DNA of 64,000 nt, taken from Conexibacter woesei DSM 14684 (GTDB lineage Bacteria > Actinomycetota > Thermoleophilia > Solirubrobacterales > Solirubrobacteraceae). The notes below the pieces were generated by a model, which saw nothing but the letters and a program-made list of their open reading frames with translations, had not been told where the DNA came from and ran no database searches. The DNA lies in the NCBI RefSeq assembly GCF_000025265.1, contig NC_013739.1, positions 4,264,001-4,328,000 on the forward strand. The letters are read 5' to 3'. Made by a program: the position numbers and the translations under genes. This document shows positions 16,838 through 24,666 of this stretch, piece after piece (positions within the stretch are counted from its first letter, which is position 1; the number at the start of each line of letters is the position of its first letter).

Positions 16838-17470
16838 TCAGCAGCCGGCTTCTCTGACGAGCGCGCGATAGCGCCGCATCGCCCACGGCTGCCAGTCGCC
16901 GTGCGTCTGCGTCCGCAGCGCCGGGACGCGCTCGCGGTGGTAGGGCGACGAGAGGCTCTCGGCGTGGCCGATCACGTCGCGGACCGGGATCTCGTAGCGG
17001 CAGCGCAGCCAGCGCGTCAGCCGCAGCGACGCCCGCAGCTGGGCCGGATTGGAGAGGATCTCGCGCTCGCTGTAGCCGACGTGCTCGATCCCGATCGCCG
17101 CCCAGTTGAGCCCGACCGTGTGGCGGCAGAGGAACGTCACGGGCGTGAACTGGACGATCCGGCCGTTGCGCGCGATCGCGAACTGCGCGCAGGTGCCGGG
17201 CAGCTCGTGCAGCTCGGGGTCCGCGACGTTCGGCGCGAACGTCCTCCAGGTCGCGTCGACCGAGTCGTTGACGGTGTAGTGCTCGACGATCGTCAGCGGT
17301 CTGGCGATCTCGCTCGTCGCGCGCCCGTAGTGGCGCTTGGCGTACGCGGCCGTGTCGGCGCGGCGCTGCGCGGTCAGCGGGATGAAGCGGCGCGTGATCG
17401 CGGGCGGCTCGACGGCCTGCGGGGCGGGCGCGGCGAGCGCCGGGATCAGCGCGAGGAGCGGTGCGAGCAT
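16838..17470 (-). CDS. N-acetylmuramoyl-L-alanine amidase (amidase_2/PGRP fold), secreted
   Basis: A 210-residue protein that likely cleaves the MurNAc-L-Ala bond of peptidoglycan outside the membrane. A short signal peptide (MLAPLLALIPALAAPAPQA) is visible from the ATG at 17470. The amidase_2 core shows TIVEHYTVND (first zinc His), FLCRHTVGLNWAAIGIEHVG, and DVIGHAESLSSPYH (late zinc His region). It is divergent from the cyclopropane synthase gene, 56 bp away. A turnover or remodelling role is inferred from family only. Confidence 0.8.
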   Translation of the reverse strand: MLAPLLALIPALAAPAPQAVEPPAITRRFIPLTAQRRADTAAYAKRHYGRATSEIARPLTIVEHYTVNDSVDATWRTFAPNVADPELHELPGTCAQFAIARNGRIVQFTPVTFLCRHTVGLNWAAIGIEHVGYSEREILSNPAQLRASLRLTRWLRCRYEIPVRDVIGHAESLSSPYHRERVPALRTQTHGDWQPWAMRRYRALVREAGC

Positions 17471-17526
17471 CGCGCCATTCTGCCTCAGCCGGCGCCGCCG
17501 TCCACGCGCCAAGGTACGGTGCCCGC

Positions 17527-18426
17527 ATGGCGGACCAGGCCGACCTGGAGTTCACCTACTCGCTGATCGACCGCATCTTCCGGCTCAGCCTGGGCGAGCT
17601 GGCCGACTTCAGCGGCGCCAAGTACGACGGCGACTTCTCGCTGACGCTCGAGCAGGCGCAGCGGCGCAAGCACGACTACGTCGCGGAGCAGATCGGGATC
17701 GAGCCCGGCCGGCGGATGCTCGACCTCGGCTGCGGCTGGGGTCCGCTGCTGGCCGACGTGCGCCGCCGCGGCGCCACCGGCGTCGGCGTGACGCTCTCCT
17801 CCGCGCAGGCGGCCGCGTGCCGCAGACACGGCCTCGACGTCCACATCCAGGACGCGCGACAGGTGACGTCAGAGACGTTCGGCCCGTTCGACGCGATCGC
17901 GAGCCTCGGCGCGTTCGAGCACTTCTGCTCGCGCGAGGAGCACGACGCCGGCCGTCAGGACGAGGTCTACGCCGGCCTCTTCGCCAACATCGCCACGATG
18001 CTCCCGCCGGGCGGCCGGCTCTACCTCCAGACGATGGTGTTCGGGCGCAACATGATCCCGCTGGAAGAGGTCTCGATCGACGCGCCGCGCGACTCCGACG
18101 CCTGGTACGTGGCGCTGATGCAGCACCAGTTCCCGGGCTCGTTCCTGCCGTTCGGCGAGGAGCAGGTGGTGCGCACCGCCGCGCCCCACTTCCGCCTCGT
18201 CGAGAGCAGCAGCGGCCGGCTCGACTACATCGAGACGATCAAGCAGTGGCGGCAGCGGTTCGGCGAGCGGACGGCGCGCAAGACGCTGATGAAGCTGCAG
18301 CTGCTGCCGCGCTGGCTGACCAGCTCTGACTTCCGGCTCGCGTTCACCTCAGGCGTCAGCGCCAACAGCGTCTGCTTCGAGCGCGAGCTGCTCGACCACT
18401 ACCGGCTGGTGTTCGAGAAGGTCTGA
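17527..18426 (+). CDS. Cyclopropane-fatty-acyl-phospholipid synthase family methyltransferase
   Basis: A 299-residue SAM-dependent enzyme of the CMAS/Cfa family, which adds a methylene or methyl group to double bonds of membrane lipids. SAM motif I is MLDLGCGWGPLL (about residue 64), preceded by the family's N-terminal YDGDFSLTLEQAQRRKHDY block; SLGAFEHFC is the acidic/bicarbonate-loop region. It is shorter than E. coli Cfa, lacking the N-terminal extension, like actinobacterial homologues. TACGGT lies 6 nt before the ATG (leaderless). The 3' end overlaps the convergent LysE gene by 28 bp. Confidence 0.85.
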   Translation: MADQADLEFTYSLIDRIFRLSLGELADFSGAKYDGDFSLTLEQAQRRKHDYVAEQIGIEPGRRMLDLGCGWGPLLADVRRRGATGVGVTLSSAQAAACRRHGLDVHIQDARQVTSETFGPFDAIASLGAFEHFCSREEHDAGRQDEVYAGLFANIATMLPPGGRLYLQTMVFGRNMIPLEEVSIDAPRDSDAWYVALMQHQFPGSFLPFGEEQVVRTAAPHFRLVESSSGRLDYIETIKQWRQRFGERTARKTLMKLQLLPRWLTSSDFRLAFTSGVSANSVCFERELLDHYRLVFEKV

Positions 18427-19091
18427 GCGGCCTCGGCGCCGTGGCCGGTGCCCGACGCCGCGACCCACGCGCCGAGTCCAACGTAGAGCGCGCCGCTGAC
18501 CTGCGGCTGGCGGCGCAGCAGCGACGGGCGCCGCCGCAGCCAGCGGCCGAGCGCGCCGGAGCCGACCGCGTAGACGGCGTCGGAGAGGAAGCCGATCGCG
18601 ACGAAGATCGCGCCGAGCACGATGATCTGCAGCCACGCCGGCCCGCGACCCTGGTGGATGAACTGCGGGAACAGCGCGAGGAAGAAGAGCGCAACCTTCG
18701 GGTTCGACAGCTCGACGACGACGCCCTGGCGGTAGGAGCGCCAGAGGCGGTGCGGGCCGCGCGGCGCGACCGCGCGACCGCCGGCGTCGCCGACCTCCAC
18801 CTCGGGCGCTGCGCGCCACGCACGTACGCCGAGCAGCACGAGGTAGGCGGCGCCGAGGTAGTGCAGCAGCGCGAAGACGGTCTGCGAGGAGGCGAGCAGC
18901 GCCGAGAGCCCGACCGCCGTCATCACGACGTAGACCGACGCGCCCGTCGCGCAGCCGGCCGCGCCGGCGAGCGCGGGCCGCGCGCCGGTGCCGATCCCGC
19001 GCGCCAGCACGAACAGGTTGCTCGGCCCGGGCAGCGCCGCGAAGCCGAGCGCGACGGCGGCGAACAGCAGCAGCGTGGCTGGGGCGGGCAT
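18399..19091 (-). CDS. LysE/RhtB family amino-acid exporter
   Basis: A 230-residue membrane protein with about six hydrophobic segments and the family signature LPGPSNLFVLARGIGTGAR near residue 20. Members export amino acids such as lysine or threonine. The loop between TM3 and TM4 is proline/glycine rich, and VELSNPKVALFFLALFPQF is the usual conserved block of the second half. TAGGCT lies 6 nt before the ATG and no ribosome site is seen, indicating a leaderless transcript. Confidence 0.82.
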   Translation of the reverse strand: MPAPATLLLFAAVALGFAALPGPSNLFVLARGIGTGARPALAGAAGCATGASVYVVMTAVGLSALLASSQTVFALLHYLGAAYLVLLGVRAWRAAPEVEVGDAGGRAVAPRGPHRLWRSYRQGVVVELSNPKVALFFLALFPQFIHQGRGPAWLQIIVLGAIFVAIGFLSDAVYAVGSGALGRWLRRRPSLLRRQPQVSGALYVGLGAWVAASGTGHGAEAAQTFSNTSR

Positions 19092-19125
19092 GCGCCCAGC
19101 CTACCCACCCCGGCGCCACCGCTCG

Positions 19126-19995
19126 TCAGGCCCGCTTGAACTGGGCGTTCGCGATCGCCAGCATCGCGAGCGCGGTCAGCGCGACGATGCCGATCTCGAC
19201 GCCGATCGGCACGTGCCAGCCGAACCACGTGACGCCCGGGTTGAGCGCCTCGCGCGCCGCGTCGCTGATGTCGAGCTGCGCGAAGACGACGTGGCGGATC
19301 GGGTCGACGACGTACGTCAGCGGGTCGAGCCGGTTGAGGATCTCCAGCCACTGCGGCAATCCCGTTACAGGGAACAGTGCTCCACTCAAAAACAGCAGCG
19401 GCATCAGCAGCATCTGCGTCAACGCCATGAACGACTGCATCTGCGTGACGCGCGCGGCGGCCATCAGGCCGAACGCGGTGATCATGAACGCGAGCAGCAG
19501 CTGCAGGCCGATCAGCGCGAGGATCATGTCGAGCCGGTAAGGAACGTCGACGAGCGGCGCGAGCGCGATCACGATCAGCCCCTGGGCGCCGGCGACGGTC
19601 GCGCCGCCGAGGCATTTGCCGAGCACGATCGAGCCCCGCCGCACGGGCGCGACGAGCATCTCCCGCAGGAAGCCGTACTCGCGGTCCCAGACGACCGACG
19701 CGGCCGAGAAGATCGCGGTGAACAGCACCGCCATCGCGAGCGCGCCGGGGAACATGAACGTGCGCAGGTCGACGCCCTCGGTCCCGCCGGAGGCGATGTT
19801 CGCGAGGCCGCCGCCGAGCACGAACAGGAACAGCACTGGCTGGAACAGCGACGTGACGATCCGCAGGCGGTCGCGCGAGAAGCGGATCAGCTCGCGATGC
19901 CAGACGATCTTCACCGCCCGCAGGTCGGCGCGCCAGCCGCCGGCGGGCACGTGGATCCGCGCGGTCGGCGCGGGCGTGGCGACGGTCGAGGCCAT
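19126..19995 (-). CDS. ABC-2 type transporter permease (drug or lipid exporter)
   Basis: A 289-residue permease with six predicted membrane helices, of the DrrB/ABC-2 family. It has the expected N-terminal W-x-R-E-x-x-R-F-x-R-D-R segment and the central EMLVAPVRRG block. GGAGGT precedes the ATG. It is the third gene of a PadR - ATPase - permease operon (gap 6 bp after the ATPase), a typical inducible exporter arrangement. Substrate unknown. Confidence 0.88.
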   Translation of the reverse strand: MASTVATPAPTARIHVPAGGWRADLRAVKIVWHRELIRFSRDRLRIVTSLFQPVLFLFVLGGGLANIASGGTEGVDLRTFMFPGALAMAVLFTAIFSAASVVWDREYGFLREMLVAPVRRGSIVLGKCLGGATVAGAQGLIVIALAPLVDVPYRLDMILALIGLQLLLAFMITAFGLMAAARVTQMQSFMALTQMLLMPLLFLSGALFPVTGLPQWLEILNRLDPLTYVVDPIRHVVFAQLDISDAAREALNPGVTWFGWHVPIGVEIGIVALTALAMLAIANAQFKRA

Positions 19996-20001
19996 GCTGC
20001 G

Positions 20002-21018
20002 CTACCTCCCCGGGCGCATCATGCGCGCCATCGGATCGACCCGGTCAGCCGTCTCGGCGTCGCGGATCGTCGTGCCGGTGTAGGACATGAAGACGTCGTC
20101 GAGCGACGGCCGCGAGACGGACACGCCGCGGATCGCGACGCTCAACTCGGCGAACAGCCGCGGCACGAACTGCTCGCCGCCGGCGACGCCGAACGTGACC
20201 GCGCCCTCCGACATGCTCGCGTCGATCGCGAAGCGCTCGCGCAGCGCCGCGATCGCGGCGGCGTCGTCGTCGGTCTCGATCCGCACGCGGTCTCTGCCGA
20301 CGCTCGCCTTCAGCGCCTCTGGCGTGTCGAGGACGATCACGCGCCCCTGGTCCATGATCGCGATCCGGTCGCAGTGCTCGGCCTCGTCCATGTAGTGCGT
20401 CGTGAGGAAGATCGTGATCTCGTCGGCCGCCTTCAGCTCCTCGATGTAGCGCCAGATCGAGCTGCGCGTCTGCGGGTCGAGGCCGACGGTCGGCTCGTCG
20501 AGGAACAGCACGCGCGGCGAGTGCAGCAGGCCGCGCGCGATCTCCAGCCGCCGGCGCATGCCGCCGGAGAAGGTCGAGACGCGGCTGGCGCGGCGCTCCC
20601 ACAGGCCGACCATCTCCAGCACCTGCCGCATGCGGCCGGGCACGAGCGCCTTCGGCACGCCGTACAGCTCGGCGTGGAACTTCAGGTTCTGCTCGGCGCT
20701 GAGGTAGCCGTCGAGCGTCGGATCCTGGAAGACGAGGCCGATGTTGCGGCGCACGTCGTCGCGCTCCCGCACGACGTCGTGCCCGGCGACGCGGGCGCTT
20801 CCGCCGTCGGGCTCCACGAGCGTGCAGAGCATCGAGATCGTCGTCGACTTGCCGGCGCCGTTGGGGCCGAGGAAGCCGAATGTCTCGCCCGGCGTGACGT
20901 CGAGGTCGATGCCGCGCACCGCCTCGACGTCGCCGTAGCGCTTGACGAGCCCGCGCACGTGGACCGCGGGCTCGTCGGCCGCCGGGCGGTGGGCCTGGAC
21001 CGCCGCGGCAGTGGTCAT
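20002..21018 (-). CDS. ABC transporter ATP-binding protein (DrrA-like)
   Basis: A 338-residue ATPase with Walker A GPNGAGKST, signature FSGGMRRRLEIARGL and Walker B VLFLDEPTVGLD. A C-terminal extension of about 90 residues ends in SLDDVFMSYTG, as in daunorubicin-resistance DrrA-type subunits. The ATG overlaps the PadR stop codon (ATGA), so the two are translationally coupled. Works with the permease at 19126-19995 to export an unidentified compound. Confidence 0.9.
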   Translation of the reverse strand: MTTAAAVQAHRPAADEPAVHVRGLVKRYGDVEAVRGIDLDVTPGETFGFLGPNGAGKSTTISMLCTLVEPDGGSARVAGHDVVRERDDVRRNIGLVFQDPTLDGYLSAEQNLKFHAELYGVPKALVPGRMRQVLEMVGLWERRASRVSTFSGGMRRRLEIARGLLHSPRVLFLDEPTVGLDPQTRSSIWRYIEELKAADEITIFLTTHYMDEAEHCDRIAIMDQGRVIVLDTPEALKASVGRDRVRIETDDDAAAIAALRERFAIDASMSEGAVTFGVAGGEQFVPRLFAELSVAIRGVSVSRPSLDDVFMSYTGTTIRDAETADRVDPMARMMRPGR

Positions 21019-21782
21019 GCGGCGTCGTCTTCCGGCGGGTCCGCCGGCTCCTCGCCCGCGTCGCCGTCGTGACCGTCCGCGAGCACGCGGTAGAGGTCGC
21101 GGCGGGTGGCGGCGAGGATCCGCTGCGCCTCTCTGCGCTGCGCGTCGCTGCCGGACTGCATCACCTGGAACATCGCCATCCCGACCTCGCGCGCGGTCTG
21201 CATCAGCGCCCACGCGTCAGCCGAGATGTCGCCGGCCATCTGGTCCCACGGCGCGGGGACGTCCTCGCCCCGCTCCTCGACGTACTGCCGGCCCTCGTCG
21301 GTCAGCTCGAACAGCTTGCGGCCGTCCTGCTCGGTCGAGCGCACCAGGCCCTCGTCCTCGAGCTGCTGGAGCGCCGGGTAGACCGAGCCGGGGCTCGGGC
21401 GCCAGGCGCCGTTGGAGCGCTCCTCGAGCGCCTGCATGATCTGGTACCCGTTGCGGGGCTGCTCGGCGAGCAGCAGCAGCGCCGCCGTGCGGACGTCGCC
21501 GCGGCGCGCCTTCGGGCCGCGCCGGCCGCCCCACGGGCCGCCGGGGCCGAACGGAAAGCCTCCGCCGGGCCCGCCGAACGGGAACCCGCCACCGCGGCCG
21601 TAGCCGCCGCGGCCGTGGCCGCCTTCGTGACCGCCATGGCCACCGTGACCGCCGCTGCGCCCGGAGCCGGCGCCGCCCTGCCGTGCGCCGGACATCGCTC
21701 GCCACATCTCTCCTATGTCGAAGCCGCCTCGACAGGCGCCTGAACGCCAGGCGTGGGCGGCGAAATCGGCATTCCGATGCAT
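21015..21782 (-). CDS. PadR family transcriptional regulator with Gly/His-rich N-terminus
   Basis: A 255-residue regulator. Residues from about 30 to 90 form a low-complexity Gly/His/Arg/Phe segment (GGHGGHGGHEGGHGRGG), then the PadR winged helix: ALLLLAEQPRNGYQIMQALEER and SPGSVYPALQQLEDEGLV. A C-terminal helical part for dimerisation follows. AAGGAG six bases before the ATG at 21782 supports the long form. It leads the exporter operon and probably represses it. The His-rich stretch could bind metal, which is unusual for the family. Confidence 0.85.
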   Translation of the reverse strand: MHRNADFAAHAWRSGACRGGFDIGEMWRAMSGARQGGAGSGRSGGHGGHGGHEGGHGRGGYGRGGGFPFGGPGGGFPFGPGGPWGGRRGPKARRGDVRTAALLLLAEQPRNGYQIMQALEERSNGAWRPSPGSVYPALQQLEDEGLVRSTEQDGRKLFELTDEGRQYVEERGEDVPAPWDQMAGDISADAWALMQTAREVGMAMFQVMQSGSDAQRREAQRILAATRRDLYRVLADGHDGDAGEEPADPPEDDAA

Positions 21783-21795
21783 GCCGCTCTCCTTA

Positions 21796-21821
21796 CTTTG
21801 ACTGTTCTTGATGCGTCAAAG
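21796..21821. promoter_or_regulatory. Inverted repeat in the padR promoter, probable autoregulatory operator
   Basis: A perfect 7-bp inverted repeat CTTTGAC-N12-GTCAAAG lies 14 bp upstream of the padR start and contains TTGAC on both strands. A direct repeat ACTGTTC occurs at 21801-21807 and 21832-21838, 31 bp (three helical turns) apart. Binding by the PadR product is inferred. Confidence 0.5.
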
Positions 21822-21926
21822 ATATATCGGAACTGTTCGGACGTCAAACCGCGCCGCGGTGCGCTGTCCGCACACGGACACGAGAGGACCGCAACCCGCG
21901 CGCCGGGGCGGCGTTATGACCACCAG

Positions 21927-22088
21927 ATGCCCGCCGCGCCCCAACCCCCGCCGAGACCGGACCCGGAGGCGGCCCGCCGCGCCGCGCAGCTCCTGCACGA
22001 GATGAGCAAGGCGCCCGTCGGGTCGAAGAAGCGGCGCTTCCTGCGCCGCGCCGCCGAGCGCGCCAGAGCGCGCGCCAGACAACTCTGA
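21927..22088 (+). CDS. Small basic hypothetical protein (53 aa)
   Basis: A proline-rich N-terminus (MPAAPQPPPRPDPEAARRAA) leads into a helix and a very basic C-terminus with many Arg and Lys, which could bind nucleic acid. No ribosome site is clear. It is followed 11 bp later by a 10-bp GC hairpin. Not recognised as a known family; in such GC-rich DNA a chance frame cannot be excluded. Confidence 0.35.
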   Translation: MPAAPQPPPRPDPEAARRAAQLLHEMSKAPVGSKKRRFLRRAAERARARARQL

Positions 22089-22099
22089 CCCGGACGCAC

Positions 22100-22133
22100 G
22101 AACGCCCCGGCGCGTTGCCGCATCGGGGCGTTC
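22100..22133. terminator. Strong GC hairpin, bidirectional terminator candidate
   Basis: GAACGCCCCG pairs perfectly with CGGGGCGTTC (10 bp, 14-nt loop). It lies after the small basic gene on the plus strand and after the rod-like RNA candidate on the minus strand. No T-tract follows on either strand. Confidence 0.45.
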
Positions 22134-22134
22134 G

Positions 22135-22251
22135 ATGCCCCCTGCCGCCGGGGGGTGCCGGCTTACAGGGATTCCCGGGACAGTGCGGCCGTTGGTCGTG
22201 CGCGCATGAGGGGGAAGGAGCGCGCATGTCGGCCGCACCGCTGCCCGAGGC
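22135..22251 (-). ncRNA. Candidate structured small RNA (6S-like rod), function unknown
   Basis: On the minus strand a TATAGT -10 box (22258-22263) sits 6 nt before a region that folds as a long rod. From outside in, the pairs are CGGCTT/AAGCCG (22252-22257 with 22159-22164), CGGGCA with TG-CCCG, GTGCGGCC/GGCCGCAC (22231-22238 with 22183-22190) and TGCGCGC/GCGCGCA (22220-22226 with 22199-22205), separated by internal loops and capped by a C-rich loop. A C-run hairpin and the hairpin at 22100-22133 follow. Rod shape, size and promoter resemble 6S RNA, but there is no sequence proof and no good -35 box. Confidence 0.4.
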
Positions 22252-22277
22252 AAGCCGACTATACCCAAGAAAACCGT

Positions 22278-22304
22278 CTACAGGTGGAGAATAACCACCA
22301 GTAG
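22278..22304. promoter_or_regulatory. Long imperfect palindrome between RNA candidate and XRE gene
   Basis: CTAC-A-GGTGG-N7-CCACC-A-GTAG: nine paired bases per arm with one A/A mismatch. It lies just upstream of the minus-strand TATAGT box and 66 bp upstream of the first XRE gene, in a 106-bp gene-free stretch that also carries TTCACC/GGTGAA arms (about 22312-22351). A binding site for an XRE dimer is plausible. Confidence 0.4.
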
Positions 22305-22369
22305 GCGGTGCTTCACCTCCCTTAGCGGGTGGCGCAAGGGGCGCCGGTGAACGAGGTTTCACCACTCCG

Positions 22370-22612
22370 ATGCGTGAGCCCTCCCCCTACCTCAGCGCGT
22401 TCGCGCGAACGCTGAGGCGACAGCGCCGAAAGCAGGACCTCTCGCAGGAGGCGCTGGCGGACGCGTCGGGCGTCAGCGCGAAGCACATCGGCGAGATCGA
22501 ACGCGAGAACAAGGAGCCCGGGATCACGACGGCACTGCGGCTCGTCGACGGCCTGGAGGAGCCGCTCGGGGAGTTCTTCACACGGGTCGAGGACCGTCTC
22601 CGAGGAGGATGA
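22370..22612 (+). CDS. XRE-family HTH regulator 1
   Basis: An 80-residue protein that is almost only a lambda-repressor-like HTH: LRRQRRKQDLSQEALADASG, then VSAKHIGEIERENKEPGI as the recognition region, then a short helix. Ribosome site is poor. Closely similar to the next gene (LSQEALA, KHIGEIER versus KHLSEIER), so the two arose by duplication. It opens the regulator-protease-hydrolase module, 25 bp ahead of XRE 2. Confidence 0.8.
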   Translation: MREPSPYLSAFARTLRRQRRKQDLSQEALADASGVSAKHIGEIERENKEPGITTALRLVDGLEEPLGEFFTRVEDRLRGG

Positions 22613-22630
22613 CGGCACTTGCCAAGTATG

Positions 22631-22644
22631 CGAACATATGTTCG
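22631..22644. promoter_or_regulatory. LexA/DinR-type SOS box over the start codon of XRE 2
   Basis: CGAACATATGTTCG is a perfect 14-bp palindrome and matches every position of the Gram-positive/actinobacterial LexA consensus CGAACRNRYGTTYG. The ATG of the second XRE gene is inside it (22638-22640). It may instead be the operator of the XRE protein itself. Confidence 0.55.
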
Positions 22645-22892
22645 TGTCCAACGGCCGAACTCCTCCTTCTCCACTCGCCCGCACGATCCGCCAGCTGCGG
22701 CGCGATCGCGAGCTGTCGCAGGAGGCGCTGGCGAACGCTGCGGGGGTCCACCCCAAGCACCTGAGCGAGATCGAGCGCGGCAACAAGGACCCGCGCGCCA
22801 GCACCGTCGCGCGGCTGGCGGACGCGCTGGGGGTGTCGATCGGCGAGCTGTACGGCCAGCCGGGCGGCGACGAGCCTGGCGCGTCGGGATAG
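22638..22892 (+). CDS. XRE-family HTH regulator 2
   Basis: An 84-residue HTH protein: LARTIRQLRRDRELSQEALA and then VHPKHLSEIERGNKDPRAST as the DNA-reading part, with a short Gly-rich tail. No ribosome site is seen, and the ATG lies within the LexA-like palindrome, so translation may be leaderless or coupled to XRE 1. It lies 46 bp upstream of the metalloprotease gene, which has its own promoter. XRE proteins next to metalloproteases recall ImmR-ImmA pairs, but the protease here is of another type. Confidence 0.8.
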   Translation: MFVSNGRTPPSPLARTIRQLRRDRELSQEALANAAGVHPKHLSEIERGNKDPRASTVARLADALGVSIGELYGQPGGDEPGASG

Positions 22893-22901
22893 GTTCGACC
22901 G

Positions 22902-22931
22902 TCGACACCAGGGTGCTTTCTGCACTAGATT
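22902..22931 (+). promoter_or_regulatory. Promoter of the metalloprotease-MBL operon (leaderless)
   Basis: TCGACA (22902-22907), 18-bp spacer, TAGATT (22926-22931), then only 7 nt to the ATG at 22939, so the transcript probably starts at the start codon. Confidence 0.5.
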
Positions 22932-22938
22932 CCGGTGC

Positions 22939-24666
22939 ATGCCGGCACTTGCGATCGACACCTGGAGCGAGCTGGAGAGACCGGTCCCGCAGTCGGTCGC
23001 GGTCACCGTCATCGCCCAGGATCCCTCCGTGCAGGTCGCGGGGCGCATCCTCACCGCACAGATCAGAGTCCCCGCCGAGCACCTCGACCCCGGGCCGCGC
23101 GGCGCGCGCTTCCACGTCGTCGACTACGACGGCGCGACCGGGAGGCTGCTGCCGCCTGCCGTGCTTGCGCCGACGGTGCAGGACCGCTTCGCGGACGCCG
23201 GCGACGCCGAGCTGACCGGCGACGCCGAGTTCCGCGCGCAGAACGTCTACGCGATCGCAGCGCGCACGCTCGCCGGCTTCGAGGCCGCGCTCGGGCGGCG
23301 ACTCGGCTGGGGCTTCGACGGCCACCAGCTGTTCCTCGTCCCGCACGCGATCGCGGAGGCGAACGCCTACTACGCGCCGGAGGACGGCGCGATCTACTTC
23401 GGCTACGTCCCACGCGAGGACGGCGAGCTGCAGACGGCGCTGTCGCACGACATCGTCGCGCACGAGACGACCCACGCGATCCTCGACGGGCTGCGGCCGC
23501 TCTATGCGGAGCCCGGCCTGCCCGACCAGCCCGCCTTCCACGAGGCGCTCGCCGACGTCGTCGCGCTGCTGTCGCTGTTCTCGATCTCCGGCGTCGCCGC
23601 ACGGCTGCTCGACCCCGACGGCGACGGCGGCCGGCTGGCGGCCGAGCAGCTGACCGCCGAGGCGCTGCGCAGAAGCGCGCTGCTGACGCTCGCCGAGCAG
23701 CTCGGCGACGACGCGAACGACGGCGCCGGCCGCGAGCGCGGCGGCGGGCTGCGCCGCTCGGTCGAGCTGGCGCCGACGGCGACGTGGCGCGAGGAGCGCG
23801 AGTTCACCGAGCCGCACCGCCGCGCCGAGGTGCTCGTCGCCGCGGTCACGCAGACGCTGCTGCGGATGTGGATGAGCCGCCTGCCGGCGATCCTCTCCGA
23901 GGACGGCAGCGGCGACCGCGCGCGCGTCGCCGAGGAGGGCGCGACCGCCGCCGCCCACCTGCTGCGGATGGCGATGCGCAGCGTCGACTACCTGCCGCCG
24001 GTGGAGCTGGAGTACGAGGACGTGCTCGACGCGATCCTGAAGGCCGACGAGGTCGTCGCGCCCGACGATGAGCACGGCTACCGCGACGCGCTGAGAGCGG
24101 CGTTCGCCGCGTTCGGCATCGAGCGGCCCGTCGGCCGCACGATCGACGTCTCGCGCTCGGGACGGCCGGTCTACGAGCGGATGAACTTCGCGATCCTGCG
24201 CTCGGACCGCGACGAGGTCTTCCGCTTCCTGTGGGAGAACGCCGACGTCTTCGAGCTCGACCGCGAGTGCGGCTGGCTGCGGGTCGAGTCGATCCGCCCG
24301 TCGGTCCGCGTCGGGCCGGACGGGCTGGTCGTGCCGGAGGTCGTCGCCAGCTACGTGCAGACGCTGGAGCTGACCGCCGGCGAGCTGGCCGAGCGCGGCG
24401 CGACCGTGCCGGACGGCCTCCCGCCCGAGACGAAGCTGCAGCTGCGCGGCGGCGGGGTCGTCGTCTTCGACCAGTTCGGCCGCGCCAAGCACCACCAGCA
24501 CAAGCGGCTCGACGACTGGGACCGCCAGACGCGGCGGCTCGCGTACCTCGTCGGGCACGGCCTCGTCGACTCCAGAGGGCGCTTCGGCTTCACGCTCTCG
24601 CAGCCGCGCGGCCAGCGCTTCGCCGCGCTGCACGTCTCCGGTGGCGACGAGGCGGAGCGCTGGTGA
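22939..24666 (+). CDS. Large gluzincin-type zinc metalloprotease, uncharacterised
   Basis: A 575-residue protein without signal peptide, so cytoplasmic. HETTH at residues 175-179 (within HDIVAHETTHAILDGL) gives the two zinc histidines and catalytic Glu; HEALADVV places a third ligand Glu near residue 202, the thermolysin/gluzincin layout with a 27-residue gap. The C-terminal half (about 230-575) has no recognised domain; it holds RMNFAILRSDRDEVFRFLWE and a charged KHHQHKRLDDWDRQTRR stretch. The stop overlaps the MBL gene start (TGATG). Context with two XRE regulators, an SOS-like box and an MBL hydrolase suggests a regulated stress or conflict module rather than nutrition. Specificity unknown. 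Confidence 0.75.
   Translation: MPALAIDTWSELERPVPQSVAVTVIAQDPSVQVAGRILTAQIRVPAEHLDPGPRGARFHVVDYDGATGRLLPPAVLAPTVQDRFADAGDAELTGDAEFRAQNVYAIAARTLAGFEAALGRRLGWGFDGHQLFLVPHAIAEANAYYAPEDGAIYFGYVPREDGELQTALSHDIVAHETTHAILDGLRPLYAEPGLPDQPAFHEALADVVALLSLFSISGVAARLLDPDGDGGRLAAEQLTAEALRRSALLTLAEQLGDDANDGAGRERGGGLRRSVELAPTATWREEREFTEPHRRAEVLVAAVTQTLLRMWMSRLPAILSEDGSGDRARVAEEGATAAAHLLRMAMRSVDYLPPVELEYEDVLDAILKADEVVAPDDEHGYRDALRAAFAAFGIERPVGRTIDVSRSGRPVYERMNFAILRSDRDEVFRFLWENADVFELDRECGWLRVESIRPSVRVGPDGLVVPEVVASYVQTLELTAGELAERGATVPDGLPPETKLQLRGGGVVVFDQFGRAKHHQHKRLDDWDRQTRRLAYLVGHGLVDSRGRFGFTLSQPRGQRFAALHVSGGDEAERW

Noticed and set aside
22155-22260. Signal recognition particle RNA or tmRNA
   Set aside because: The SRP tip motif (GGTC-x-GGAAG-x-AGCAG type) is missing on both strands and there is no tRNA-like end or tag frame.
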